From: Rhizobium vallis
Lineage (GTDB): Bacteria > Pseudomonadota > Alphaproteobacteria > Rhizobiales > Rhizobiaceae
Direction: 5' to 3'
Length of the DNA stretch: 64,000 nucleotides
NCBI RefSeq assembly: GCF_003985155.1
Contig: NZ_ML133687.1
Span: forward strand, 186,001 to 250,000
Shown: positions 37,098-45,500 of the stretch, piece by piece
Layout of the letters: every line of letters starts with the position of its first letter
Position numbering within the stretch: position 1 is the first letter of the stretch
Notes under the pieces: generated by a model
Database searches by the model: none
Seen by the model: the letters and a program-made list of their open reading frames with translations, nothing else
What the model was told of the DNA's origin: nothing
Position numbers and translations under genes: made by a program

Positions 37098-38215
37098 AAT
37101 TGTTCTTCCGTTTCTTAACCCTTGTCGCGGTTCTCGCCATGAGTTTGGTTGATGTCGCGCCCGCCTGGGCGCTGACGTCCCGCATCAAGGACATCGCTTC
37201 CCTTCAGGCTGGTCGCGACAACCAGCTGATCGGTTATGGTCTCATCGTTGGCCTGCAGGGGACCGGCGACGGCTTCCGTTCCTCGCCCTTCACCGAGCAG
37301 TCGATGCGGGCGATGCTGCAGAACCTCGGCATCTCGACCCAGGGCGGCCAATCCAACGCCAAGAATACGGCGGCGGTCATGGTCACCGCCAACCTGCCGC
37401 CTTTCGCAAGCCCCGGCAGCCGTATCGACGTCACCGTGAGCTCGCTCGGCGATGCGACGTCGCTGCGCGGCGGCACGCTCGTCATGACCTCGCTCTCCGG
37501 CGCCGACGGCCAGATCTATGCCGTCGCGCAGGGAGCCGCCATCGTTTCCGGTTTTCAGGCGCAGGGCCAGGCGGCGACCGTGACCGAAGGCGTGACCACC
37601 GCCGGCCGGGTGCCCGGCGGCGCGATCATCGAACGTGAACTGCCGTCTCGCTTCAAGGACTCGGTCAATCTCGTCCTGCAACTGCGCAATCCCGATTTCT
37701 CAACGGCGACCCGCATCGCCGACATCGTCAACGGCTATGCCTCGAAGCGTTTCGGCGGGCCGGTCGCCGAGGCGAAGGATTCGCAGGAGGTGGTGATCCA
37801 GAAGCCGCGCACGGCCGATCTCACCCGGCTGATGGCCGATATCGAAAATCTCATCGTCGAAACCGACACGCCGGCCAAGGTCGTCATCAACGAGCGAACC
37901 GGCACGATCGTCATCGGCTCGGACGTCCGCGTCTCGCCGGTCGCCGTCAGCTACGGCACCTTGACGGTCCAGGTCACCGAGACGCCGCAGATCATCCAGC
38001 CCGAACCCTTCTCGCAAGGCCGGACCGCGGTCCAGCCGCAGACCGATATCGCGGCCGAGCAGACCGGCGGGCGCGTCGCCATCATCGACGGTCCCGATCT
38101 CAGGACCCTCGTCGCCGGCCTCAACAATATCGGCGTGAAACCCGATGGCATCATCGCCATTCTCCAGGGCATCAAGTCGGCGGGCGCCCTGCAGGCGGAG
38201 CTTGTGCTGCAATGA
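37094..38215 (+). CDS. flgI: Flagellar P-ring protein FlgI
   Basis: 373 residues: Sec signal peptide (FLTLVAVLAMSLVDVAPAWA), then SRIKDIASLQAGRDNQLIGY and GTGDGFRSSPFTEQS, the canonical start of mature FlgI. It forms the periplasmic bushing around the rod. ATGA overlap with flgA. Confidence 0.97.
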   Translation: MKLFFRFLTLVAVLAMSLVDVAPAWALTSRIKDIASLQAGRDNQLIGYGLIVGLQGTGDGFRSSPFTEQSMRAMLQNLGISTQGGQSNAKNTAAVMVTANLPPFASPGSRIDVTVSSLGDATSLRGGTLVMTSLSGADGQIYAVAQGAAIVSGFQAQGQAATVTEGVTTAGRVPGGAIIERELPSRFKDSVNLVLQLRNPDFSTATRIADIVNGYASKRFGGPVAEAKDSQEVVIQKPRTADLTRLMADIENLIVETDTPAKVVINERTGTIVIGSDVRVSPVAVSYGTLTVQVTETPQIIQPEPFSQGRTAVQPQTDIAAEQTGGRVAIIDGPDLRTLVAGLNNIGVKPDGIIAILQGIKSAGALQAELVLQ

Positions 38216-38751
38216 TGAAAATATTCAATCCTGATATGACGGTCCTGCAGCTGCTGCGCCGGCTGGCGCTGCCGGCAGCAGGCCTGGTCCTTCTGTCGAT
38301 CCCCGGCGCCTTCGCGCAGGAGCATCCGGAAGGCGACATCACGTCCCAGGACGAGATCAAGCAGTTCTGCACCAATATCGCCGATCCCGCCCGCGACCAG
38401 CGTTATCTCCTGCAGAAGCAGGAGCTGGAAAAGCTTCGCGCCGACATCGACGCCCGCATGGCCGAGATGGACAAGCGCAAAGCCGAATACCAGGACTGGC
38501 TCAAGCGGCGTGACGATTTCCTGAAGCAGGCGGAAGCCGGCCTCACCGAAATCTACAAGAAGATGAAACCGGACGCGGCCGCAATCCAGCTGCAGGACAT
38601 GAAGATCGAGGTGGCCTCCGCCGTGATCATGCGCCTCGGGCCGCGCCAGTCGAGCCTCATCCTCAACGAGATGGACCCGCAGAAAGCGGCGGCCATCGCC
38701 AGCGTCATCGCCAGTGCGTCCGATCCCAATACGTCGAAGGATCCTTCATGA
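38212..38751 (+). CDS. motE: MotE, periplasmic chaperone of MotC
   Basis: 179 residues. Signal peptide ending near AFAQ, a long coiled coil (LLQKQELEKLRADIDARMAE) and a C-terminal helical domain (RLGPRQSSLILNEMDPQKAA) of the MgtE-N-like family. In S. meliloti MotE stabilises MotC in the periplasm. ATGATG overlap with flgI, and its stop overlaps flgH. Confidence 0.88.
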   Translation: MMKIFNPDMTVLQLLRRLALPAAGLVLLSIPGAFAQEHPEGDITSQDEIKQFCTNIADPARDQRYLLQKQELEKLRADIDARMAEMDKRKAEYQDWLKRRDDFLKQAEAGLTEIYKKMKPDAAAIQLQDMKIEVASAVIMRLGPRQSSLILNEMDPQKAAAIASVIASASDPNTSKDPS

Positions 38752-39464
38752 ACATGCGTTTCCCGGCCGCGATCGCCGCCCTCGCACTCCTTGCAGGCTG
38801 CCAGTCTCCGACGGCGGTCAGCGAGATCGGCCGCGCGCCCGCCATGAGCCCGATCGGCAGCGGCCTTGCCTACGGCCAGACGCCGCAGATGGCACTCTAT
38901 CCGAAGCAGCCTCGCGCCGTGGCGCAGGGCTATTCGTTATGGAGCGATTCGCAGGCTGCTCTCTTCAAGGATGCGCGCGCTCTCAACGTCGGCGACATCC
39001 TGACGGTTGATATCCAGATCAACGACAAGGGATCCTTCGACAACGAAACCAACCGCAGCCGCAAGAATTCGAGCGGCATGAACTGGGATGTCAACGCCCA
39101 GATCTTCGGCTGGACGCCGCAGTCCAAGACGGATCTGACCTACGGCTCTGACACCAGCACCGACGGGAAGGGCAAGATCGAGCGCACTGACAAGCTTAAC
39201 CTTCTGGTTGCCGCTGTTGTCACCGGCATTCTTGAAAACGGCAACCTGGTCATCTCGGGCTCACAGGAAGTGCGCCTGAACCAGGAACTGCGCATCCTGA
39301 ACGTGGCCGGTATCGTTCGTCCGCAGGACGTCAACGCCGAGAACCAGATCTCCTACGACAAGATCGCCGAAGCCCGCATTTCCTACGGCGGCCGCGGCCG
39401 CCTGATGGAAGTGCAGCAGCCTCCGCGCGGCCAGCAGGCCGTCGATCTTTTCTCGCCGCTTTGA
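38748..39464 (+). CDS. flgH: Flagellar L-ring lipoprotein FlgH
   Basis: 238 residues. Lipobox LLAGC at about 15-19, so Cys19 is the lipidated residue. The FlgH signature follows: YSLWSDSQAALFKDARALNV, GDILTVDIQINDKGSF. It forms the outer-membrane ring. ATGA overlap with motE. Confidence 0.96.
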   Translation: MNMRFPAAIAALALLAGCQSPTAVSEIGRAPAMSPIGSGLAYGQTPQMALYPKQPRAVAQGYSLWSDSQAALFKDARALNVGDILTVDIQINDKGSFDNETNRSRKNSSGMNWDVNAQIFGWTPQSKTDLTYGSDTSTDGKGKIERTDKLNLLVAAVVTGILENGNLVISGSQEVRLNQELRILNVAGIVRPQDVNAENQISYDKIAEARISYGGRGRLMEVQQPPRGQQAVDLFSPL

Positions 39465-39476
39465 GGCTGAACGACG

Positions 39477-39980
39477 ATGGCAGATCTAGACGCAGCCGCA
39501 GGTCAACCGAAGAAATCCGGCTCGCTGATGACCATCATCGGCATCGCGGTGCTGACGCTCGTCGGCGCCGGCGGAGGCTGGGCGGTCGGCACGATCGTCG
39601 CGCCCAGCATCAAGGGCGCCAAGGAGGCCGAGCAGGCCAAGGACGCCGAGGCAAAGAAGAAGGCCGAGGAAGGCCTGGCGCGTATCTCGACCAAGGAGAA
39701 CAACGTCGTCCAGCTCGAGCCGATCACCTCGAACCTCGCCTATCCCTCGGAAAACTGGGTCCGACTCGAAGTCGCGCTGCTGTTCAACGGGCCGCCGGAT
39801 GTCAAGATTTCCGAGGATATCCATCAGGATATCCTCGCCTATATCAGAACCGTTTCCCTTCAGCAGATCGAGGGGCCGCGGGGCTTTCAATATCTCAAGG
39901 ATGACATACAGGAACGTGTTGACCTTCGCTCGCAAGGGCGGGTATCGAAGGTCATGTTCAGGACATTTGTCATCGAATGA
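39477..39980 (+). CDS. fliL: Flagellar basal-body protein FliL
   Basis: 167 residues: one membrane helix at about 15-45 (LMTIIGIAVLTLVGAGGGWA), Lys/Glu linker and a periplasmic domain (WVRLEVALLFNGPPDVKISE, DILAYIRTVSLQQIEG). It supports stator function. Starts 12 nt after flgH; 4-bp overlap with fliP. Confidence 0.93.
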   Translation: MADLDAAAGQPKKSGSLMTIIGIAVLTLVGAGGGWAVGTIVAPSIKGAKEAEQAKDAEAKKKAEEGLARISTKENNVVQLEPITSNLAYPSENWVRLEVALLFNGPPDVKISEDIHQDILAYIRTVSLQQIEGPRGFQYLKDDIQERVDLRSQGRVSKVMFRTFVIE

Positions 39981-40714
39981 TTCGATTTATAGTTTTCCTT
40001 GCCGTCATGATGGCGGTACCGGAACTGGCGGTAGCCCAGCAGCTCCCGACCGATTTGTTGAACGTGCCGGTCGACGGCTCCGTCGCCGCCTGGATCATTC
40101 GCACCTTCGGCCTGCTGACCGTTCTTTCGGTCGCGCCGGGCATCCTGATCATGGTGACGAGTTTTCCTCGTTTCATCATCGCCTTCTCGATCCTGCGTTC
40201 GGGCATGGGCCTCTCCTCGACGCCCTCCAACATGATCCTCTTGTCGCTGTCGTTGTTCATGACCTTCTACGTCATGTCTCCGACCTTCGATCAGGCCTGG
40301 CAGAACGGCGTGCAGCCGCTACTTGCCAACCAGATCAACGAGACCGAAGCCGTCCAGCGTATCGCTGAACCCTTCCGTACCTTCATGTCGGCCAATACTC
40401 GCGACAAGGATCTCGCGCTCTTCGTCGATCTCGCGCGCGAACGCGGGCAGAAGATCCAGACGACCGATCCGATCGACTATCGCGTGCTGATCCCGGCCTT
40501 CATGATTTCCGAGATTCGCCGCGGCTTCGAGATCGGCTTTCTCGTGGTATTGCCGTTCCTCGTCATCGACCTTATCGTTGCCACCATCACCATGGCGATG
40601 GGCATGATGATGCTGCCGCCGACCTCGATCTCGCTGCCTTTCAAGATTCTCTTCTTCGTGCTGATCGACGGCTGGAACCTGCTCGTCGGCAGCCTGGTGC
40701 GCTCCTTCAGCTGA
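39977..40714 (+). CDS. fliP: Flagellar export gate protein FliP
   Basis: 245 residues: cleavable signal peptide (LAVMMAVPELAVAQQ), then helices with the FliP hallmarks MVTSFPRFIIAFSILRSGMG and TPSNMILLSLSLFMTFYVM, and VLIPAFMISEIRRGFEIGFL near the C terminus. Core of the FliPQR export channel. Last gene of the flgB operon. Confidence 0.97.
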   Translation: MIRFIVFLAVMMAVPELAVAQQLPTDLLNVPVDGSVAAWIIRTFGLLTVLSVAPGILIMVTSFPRFIIAFSILRSGMGLSSTPSNMILLSLSLFMTFYVMSPTFDQAWQNGVQPLLANQINETEAVQRIAEPFRTFMSANTRDKDLALFVDLARERGQKIQTTDPIDYRVLIPAFMISEIRRGFEIGFLVVLPFLVIDLIVATITMAMGMMMLPPTSISLPFKILFFVLIDGWNLLVGSLVRSFS

Positions 40715-40744
40715 CCGGCCGCGGTTCATATCTTCGCCAATGAG

Positions 40745-40774
40745 AAAACCCGCCGGATTGCTCCGGCGGGTTTT
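40745..40774. terminator. Bidirectional rho-independent terminator
   Basis: AAAACCCGCCGG-ATTGCT-CCGGCGGGTTTT, a perfect 12-bp stem with A and T tracts on both sides, between convergent fliP and the glycosyltransferase gene. Confidence 0.93.
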
Positions 40775-40791
40775 CGTGTAGGTTGGCGGGG

Positions 40792-42708
40792 TCACTCGGC
40801 CGCGAAGGGCTCCGTGCGCGGCGGCAGCGCCGCAATGTCCATATGGTCGGGTGCGAGACCCTGCTTGGCGCGCTCGGCCATGATTTCATAGGCCTGTTCC
40901 AGATGATGGCAGAAGCGCTCGGCGTCGAAGAGCGGCGCGATATAGCGCTTCTCTTTCAGATGCTCCTTGTACTCGGCGATGCGGCCGGGATTCTCAGCGA
41001 GCTCGACGGCCATATCCTCATAGGCTTGCAGGTCGTTCGCGACGAGATCGGGCAGGTCGATGGCCCTGAGCAGGCTCTCGCTGACGCGTGAGGCGAAGTT
41101 GGTGCCCTTGACGGTCAGGACCGGCAGGCCGCCCCAGAGCTGCTCCGAAGTGGTCGTGTGACCGTTGACGGGGAAGGTGTCGATGCCGAGGTCGGCTGCC
41201 TGCTGGCGGTCGATATGTTCCTCGTACTGCGCGCGTGGGCAGAAGATGATCCGCTTGCCGGAAATACCGGCCGCCTGGAACTGCTTCGAGAGGTTCGCCT
41301 GGTTTCGCGGTGAATTCGCCATCAACCAGAGCACGCTGTTCGGCGCCCGCTTGAGGATCCGGCACCAGCTGTCGATCGTTTCCGGCGTGATCTTGCGGTT
41401 GCCGTTGAACGAGGCGAAGATGAAGGCCTCTTCCGGCAGGCCAAGCTTTTCGCGCGTGACGGGACGGGGCTTCGGACGATGGGTCGGGTCGTTTGGCTGG
41501 TAGCTCTCCGGCAGCCGGCAGAATTTCTCGTGATAGAAAGGTTTGGCCACATCAGGCAGCACCGAATGGTCGCCGATGACGTAGTCGAGATCGATGTTGA
41601 CAGTGCTGCCGGGAAAACCGAGCCAGCCGACGTGCACCGGTGCGAGCGGCATGTTAAAGGCCAATGCGCGGCTGCCCGAGGTATGGCCCTTCAGGTCGAC
41701 CATGATGTCGATATTGTGTTCGCGGACCGCTTCCAGCGTCTCTTGGTCGGAGAAGCCGTCAACGATCACGATCTTGCCCCAACGGCTGCGATCGGTATCG
41801 TTATGCTTCAGGGATTCCGAACTGGTATGGCAGAAGAGCGTCACCTCGAACCGGTGCTTGTCGTGCAGTTCCAGGATGCGCTGCAAGAGCTTCATCGTCG
41901 CGTGACGATCCCAGAAGTCCGATGACATGTAGCCGATCCGTATTTTGTCCGACCAACTGTGCGGCTGGCTGCGGCGGAAGGCCACCCGTTCCCGGTTGAG
42001 GGGAGTGGTGCCGATCGTTGCATATCTGTTGTAATCCTCATTGCCGCACCAGTGCAGGTGATAGAACGGATTGTCCTTGCGTAGGACCTCGATATCGCCT
42101 TTCGCAAGCGCCTCGTCGATCACAACCTGATGCCTGGCTGCCTCCTCGAACTCGTTGAATTCGCGGGCGAAAACCAGATAGAGGAAGCGGACTGCATAAT
42201 TGCCCGGAAAACGCTTGAAGAGGTTGCGCGCAAGCTTCTGGTTGGTTGCGTCGTTGAGATCGTCGCTGAGCAGCAGGGCTGCCAGGCGCATATGATCCGG
42301 ATTGGAGCTCTGCGACAGCACCGTCTTGAACGGCCGGATGATATCCCGCTGCTGGCGCTTCAGATAGATCGCGGTGATGATGAAGGCGAGTTCCGCGTCT
42401 TCCTGCGCCTTGGCGAGGTTTCGCATGGCGATCAACAGCGCGTCGTCCTCGTTGCCGGCCTCGTAGTGCAGAATTGCAGCCTGTTTCTGGTATTCGTAGG
42501 CGTTCGGTCCCTCGCAATTGCCGGCCAGCCCATAGGCCTTCGCGGCATCGGCCTTGAAGCCGAGCTGCACGAGGTTCTTGGCCAGCAGAGCATAGGTCTT
42601 AGCGTCCTGCTGGATATCCATCAGCTGGTTGAGCGTCGCCAGGGACTGTGTGTAGCGGCCCATCTGGTAATCCTTGGACGCCGCAGAGAACGAAACTTTG
42701 CTGTTCAA
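40792..42708 (-). CDS. TPR-containing GT41 (SPINDLY/OGT-type) glycosyltransferase
   Basis: 638 residues. The N-terminal ~250 residues are TPR-like helical repeats (YQMGRYTQSLATLNQLMDIQ). The C-terminal ~380 residues are a GT41 O-glycosyltransferase: RIGYMSSDFWDRHATMKLL, VDLKGHTSGSRALAF, HVGWLGFPGST, FNGNRKITPETIDSW and FPVNGHTTTSEQLWGG, all motifs of OGT/SPINDLY catalytic domains. TTG start, with GGAG 7 nt upstream. Its position beside four flagellins, whose central regions are Ser/Thr-rich, suggests it glycosylates flagellin, as FlmG does in Caulobacter. The sugar donor is unknown, and no sugar-biosynthesis genes are in the window. Confidence 0.85.
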   Translation of the reverse strand: MNSKVSFSAASKDYQMGRYTQSLATLNQLMDIQQDAKTYALLAKNLVQLGFKADAAKAYGLAGNCEGPNAYEYQKQAAILHYEAGNEDDALLIAMRNLAKAQEDAELAFIITAIYLKRQQRDIIRPFKTVLSQSSNPDHMRLAALLLSDDLNDATNQKLARNLFKRFPGNYAVRFLYLVFAREFNEFEEAARHQVVIDEALAKGDIEVLRKDNPFYHLHWCGNEDYNRYATIGTTPLNRERVAFRRSQPHSWSDKIRIGYMSSDFWDRHATMKLLQRILELHDKHRFEVTLFCHTSSESLKHNDTDRSRWGKIVIVDGFSDQETLEAVREHNIDIMVDLKGHTSGSRALAFNMPLAPVHVGWLGFPGSTVNIDLDYVIGDHSVLPDVAKPFYHEKFCRLPESYQPNDPTHRPKPRPVTREKLGLPEEAFIFASFNGNRKITPETIDSWCRILKRAPNSVLWLMANSPRNQANLSKQFQAAGISGKRIIFCPRAQYEEHIDRQQAADLGIDTFPVNGHTTTSEQLWGGLPVLTVKGTNFASRVSESLLRAIDLPDLVANDLQAYEDMAVELAENPGRIAEYKEHLKEKRYIAPLFDAERFCHHLEQAYEIMAERAKQGLAPDHMDIAALPPRTEPFAAE

Positions 42709-42933
42709 AACCCAACTCCGTGAAGAAATGTTCCGGCATGACTATCAATCGCCGACGCGCCCATGGGTCGTCCTCCCTAAAAGCGGGCGGATCGGTCCGA
42801 TGATGCTATCCCGGCGCCTGCCACATTGCCATTCGAAGCTTGCTTGAAACCGGTGGCTCGATGGACGCCTGCTCCCCGGGGAAGGCGCGCTTTTTCCGCC
42901 GAATTTGGGCCTAAGAAGGTGCATTCAGCAGAC

Positions 42934-42976
42934 ATTAACTATGCGTCGTGAGGAGGTATTAACTATGCAACGTGAG
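42934..42976 (+). repeat. Direct repeat upstream of flaA
   Basis: Two copies of ATTAACTATGC(G/A)(T/A)CGTGAG starting 24 bp apart (42934 and 42958). Each contains ATTAAC, close to the GTTAAC sites upstream of flaB and flaC. They may be tandem regulator sites. Confidence 0.65.
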
Positions 42977-43076
42977 CGGCCGGCACGGGCTCGCACTTTT
43001 AAGAAGTTGGCAAGCATTGGCTGCGAGATTGCCCTGGACATGACGGGTTTGGGCCAAAACAAACAGGCGCCGAGTA

Positions 43077-43157
43077 GCATGAAGCTGGTCCGTCATCGCC
43101 GGTATCACAGTCCGGTATGTCCTCCTTTTTTGTATCTAGTTTCCAGGGGACAGACTT
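43077..43157 (+). promoter_or_regulatory. Conserved flagellin 5' leader, flaA
   Basis: Begins GCATGAAGCTG, then CCGG-N9-CCGG-TATGTCC followed by a T run, then the ribosome site AGGGGA. The same order and spacing occur before flaB and flaC, and a degenerate form before flaD. Confidence 0.7.
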
Positions 43158-44063
43158 ATGACAAGCATTAACACGAACACTTCCGCACAGGCCGCTCTCC
43201 AGACGCTGCGCAGCGTCAACCAGGGCCTCAACCAGACGCAGAACCACGTTTCTTCTGGTTACCGCGTTGAAAAGGCTTCTGACAACGCCGCTTACTGGTC
43301 GATCGCAACGACCATGCGTTCGGACAACAAGGCTCTTTCGGCCGTCTCCGACGCTCTCGGCATGGGCGCTGCCAAGGTCGATACCGCTTACACCGCCATG
43401 TCCAGCGCCATCGACGTCGTCGGTGACATCAAGGCCAAGCTGGTTGCCGCTACCGAAAACGGCGTCGACAAGGCGAAGGTTCAGGAAGAAATCGGTCAGC
43501 TGCAGCAGCAGCTCCTGAGCATCGCTCAGTCCGCTTCCTTCAACGGCGAAAACTGGGTTGCTGGCGCTTCCGGCACCAAGAGCGTGGTTTCCTCCTTCGT
43601 TCGCGATGGCTCCAACGCCGTTTCGGTCACCACGACCGACTATGCTCTCAACAACGGCGCCACGGGCAACGTTCTGTTCGGCATGAGCGGCGGCTCGGTC
43701 GACACGGCCTCGGGTATCCTCGGCTCCACGAGCGGTTCGAGCGGTTCGATCTACTCGATGAACATCACCACCTTCACTACCGGCCAGATCCAGACGGCTC
43801 TGACCAACGTTGAAACGGCGCTGAAGTCCATGACCAGTGCCGGCGCTGCTCTCGGTTCGCTCTCCAAGCGTATCGACAACCAGGATGACTTCGTCAACGC
43901 TCTGAGCGACTCGATCGACTCCGGTATCGGCCGTCTCGTTGACGCGAACATGGAAGAAGAATCCTCCAAGCTCAGCGCCCTGCAGACCCAGCAGCAACTG
44001 GCGATCCAGTCGCTGTCGATTGCGAACTCCTCTTCGCAGAACATCCTATCGCTGTTCCGCTAA
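43158..44063 (+). CDS. flaA: Flagellin FlaA
   Basis: 301 residues, short rhizobial flagellin. N-terminal D0/D1 helices (TSINTNTSAQAALQTLRSVN, VSSGYRVEKASDNAAYWSIA), a small variable middle rich in Gly/Ser/Thr (SGILGSTSGSSGSIYSMN) and C-terminal helices (LVDANMEEESSKLSALQTQQ). Terminal motif NILSLFR. Nearly identical in long stretches to flaB. Own leader and terminator, so it can be made and controlled alone. Numbering A-D follows order on the chromosome. Confidence 0.95.
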   Translation: MTSINTNTSAQAALQTLRSVNQGLNQTQNHVSSGYRVEKASDNAAYWSIATTMRSDNKALSAVSDALGMGAAKVDTAYTAMSSAIDVVGDIKAKLVAATENGVDKAKVQEEIGQLQQQLLSIAQSASFNGENWVAGASGTKSVVSSFVRDGSNAVSVTTTDYALNNGATGNVLFGMSGGSVDTASGILGSTSGSSGSIYSMNITTFTTGQIQTALTNVETALKSMTSAGAALGSLSKRIDNQDDFVNALSDSIDSGIGRLVDANMEEESSKLSALQTQQQLAIQSLSIANSSSQNILSLFR

Positions 44064-44087
44064 GACCAGTCACTACAGGCTTCCAAG

Positions 44088-44124
44088 TTTCGCGGCCGGG
44101 TCGTCCCCGGCCGCGAAATGTTTT
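44088..44124 (+). terminator. Rho-independent terminator of flaA
   Basis: TTTCGCGGCCGGG/CCCGGCCGCGAAA, perfect 13-bp stem with loop TCGTC, then TGTTTT. Confidence 0.92.
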
Positions 44125-44237
44125 AAAATAAGGTTAATAGAAATCCATCTAAGCCTCAGATATTTTTACGTTATTTCAATTTCGAATTTAGCCTTCGTTA
44201 ACCATCTTGCTGTTTTCTAGGCCCATCGAAACGGCGA

Positions 44238-44262
44238 GTTAACCCTAACAGAGATGGTTAAC
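44238..44262. promoter_or_regulatory. GTTAACC...GGTTAAC site upstream of flaB
   Basis: An inverted pair GTTAACC (44238-44244) and GGTTAAC (44256-44262) with 11-bp spacer, ending 83 nt before the flaB start. The flaC gene has the same arrangement. Confidence 0.65.
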
Positions 44263-44264
44263 AG

Positions 44265-44344
44265 GCATGATGCTGATCGCTGTGGGCCGGCCGAAAATCC
44301 GGAATGTCCCTGTTTAAAATCTGCCAACAAGGGGCAAGCAAACT
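44265..44344 (+). promoter_or_regulatory. Conserved flagellin 5' leader, flaB
   Basis: GCATGATGCTGAT, then CCGG (44287)-N8-CCGG (44299)-AATGTCCCTGTTT and ribosome site AAGGGG. It parallels the flaA and flaC leaders in order and length. Confidence 0.7.
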
Positions 44345-45253
44345 ATGACGAGCATCAACACCAATAACGCTGCAATGGCAGCCCTCCAGACTCTCCGTGG
44401 CATCAACCAGGGTCTCCAGACGACTCAGGCTCACGTTTCTTCCGGTTATCGCGTCGGCAAAGCCTCTGACAACGCGGCTTACTGGTCGATCGCAACGACC
44501 ATGCGTTCGGACAACAAGGCTCTCTCGGCCGTCTCTGACGCTCTCGGCCTCGGCGCCGCAAAGGTTGACACCGCTTACTCCGCCATGTCCAGCGCCATCG
44601 ACGTTGTCGGTGACATCAAGGCCAAGCTGGTTGCCGCCACTGAAAACGGCGTCGACAAGGCCAAGGTGCAAGAAGAAATCGGCCAGCTGCAGCAGCAGCT
44701 CCTGAGCATCGCACAGTCGGCTTCCTTCTCCGGCGAAAACTGGGTTTCCGGCGCTAACGGCACGAAGAGCGTCGTTTCTACCTTCGTCCGTGATGGCTCC
44801 AACGCCGTTTCGGTCATGATGACCGACTACGTCCTCGACAACAGCGCCACGGGCAACGTCCTGTTCGGCATGAGCGGCGGCTCGGTCGATACCTCCTCGG
44901 GTATCCTCGGCTCCACGAGCGGTTCGAGCGGTTCCGTTTACTCGATGAACATCACCACCTACACGCTCGGCCAGATCCAGACGGCTCTGACCAATGTTGA
45001 AACGGCTCTGAAGTCCATGACCAGCGCCGGTGCTCAGCTCGGTTCGATTTCGAAGCGTATCGAGATGCAGGAAAACTTCGTCAACGCTCTCAGCGACTCG
45101 ATCGACTCCGGTGTCGGTCGTCTCGTCGACGCCAACATGGAAGAAGAATCCTCCAAGCTCAGCGCGCTGCAAACCCAGCAGCAGCTGGCGGTCCAGTCGC
45201 TGTCGATTGCGAATTCCTCTTCGCAGACCATCCTCACGCTGTTCCGCGGCTAA
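44345..45253 (+). CDS. flaB: Flagellin FlaB
   Basis: 302 residues; same plan as FlaA (TSINTNNAAMAALQTLRGIN at the start, TILTLFRG at the end). The first 130 residues and the C-terminal 100 are close to identical to FlaA; the few changes cluster around residues 60-170. Own leader and terminator. Confidence 0.95.
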   Translation: MTSINTNNAAMAALQTLRGINQGLQTTQAHVSSGYRVGKASDNAAYWSIATTMRSDNKALSAVSDALGLGAAKVDTAYSAMSSAIDVVGDIKAKLVAATENGVDKAKVQEEIGQLQQQLLSIAQSASFSGENWVSGANGTKSVVSTFVRDGSNAVSVMMTDYVLDNSATGNVLFGMSGGSVDTSSGILGSTSGSSGSVYSMNITTYTLGQIQTALTNVETALKSMTSAGAQLGSISKRIEMQENFVNALSDSIDSGVGRLVDANMEEESSKLSALQTQQQLAVQSLSIANSSSQTILTLFRG

Positions 45254-45304
45254 TAGCCCGCGTAAACATCAGCCCGCCGGCCTCCGGCAGGCATCCAGGA
45301 ATAG

Positions 45305-45334
45305 AGCCGCGCTTCGATGGAGCGCGGCTTTTTT
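45305..45334 (+). terminator. Rho-independent terminator of flaB
   Basis: AGCCGCGCT-TCGATGG-AGCGCGGCT followed by TTTTTG; 9-bp stem. Confidence 0.9.
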
Positions 45335-45392
45335 GTTTTCGTTAACTGTTGATTAACCATAATGCTGTCTTCTGCCGCTAACGAGACGGCGA

Positions 45393-45419
45393 GTTAACCA
45401 AATTTAAAAACCGGTTAAC
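45393..45419. promoter_or_regulatory. GTTAACC...GGTTAAC site upstream of flaC
   Basis: GTTAACC (45393-45399) and GGTTAAC (45413-45419) with 13-bp spacer, ending 82 nt before the flaC start, the same distance as at flaB. Confidence 0.65.
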
Positions 45420-45421
45420 AG

Positions 45422-45500
45422 GCATGAGGCTGATTTCCCGTTCCCGGTAGCCTTCCGGAATGTCCCTTTTTCCCACCTGCCAATTAGGGGCAATCATTTC
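45422..45500 (+). promoter_or_regulatory. Conserved flagellin 5' leader, flaC
   Basis: GCATGAGGCTGAT, then CCGG (45444)-N7-CCGG (45455)-AATGTCCCTTTTT and ribosome site AGGGGCAA. Confidence 0.7.

Larger units (their letters stand above)
42709..43157. other. Divergent control region upstream of flaA
   Basis: No supported gene. Holds a 24-bp-spaced direct repeat (42934-42976) and the conserved flagellin leader (43077-43157). A plus-strand frame of 88 codons crossing the leader ends inside flaA and has no protein character. Confidence 0.6.

Noticed and set aside
43069..43076. GCCGAGTA upstream of flaA as a sigma-28 -10 element
   Set aside because: Resembles GCCGATAA, but no matching element is at the same place before flaB or flaC, and the -35 half is not convincing.
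42905..43171. Small plus-strand frame across the flaA leader
   Set aside because: Overlaps the conserved leader and the flaA start; composition is not protein-like.
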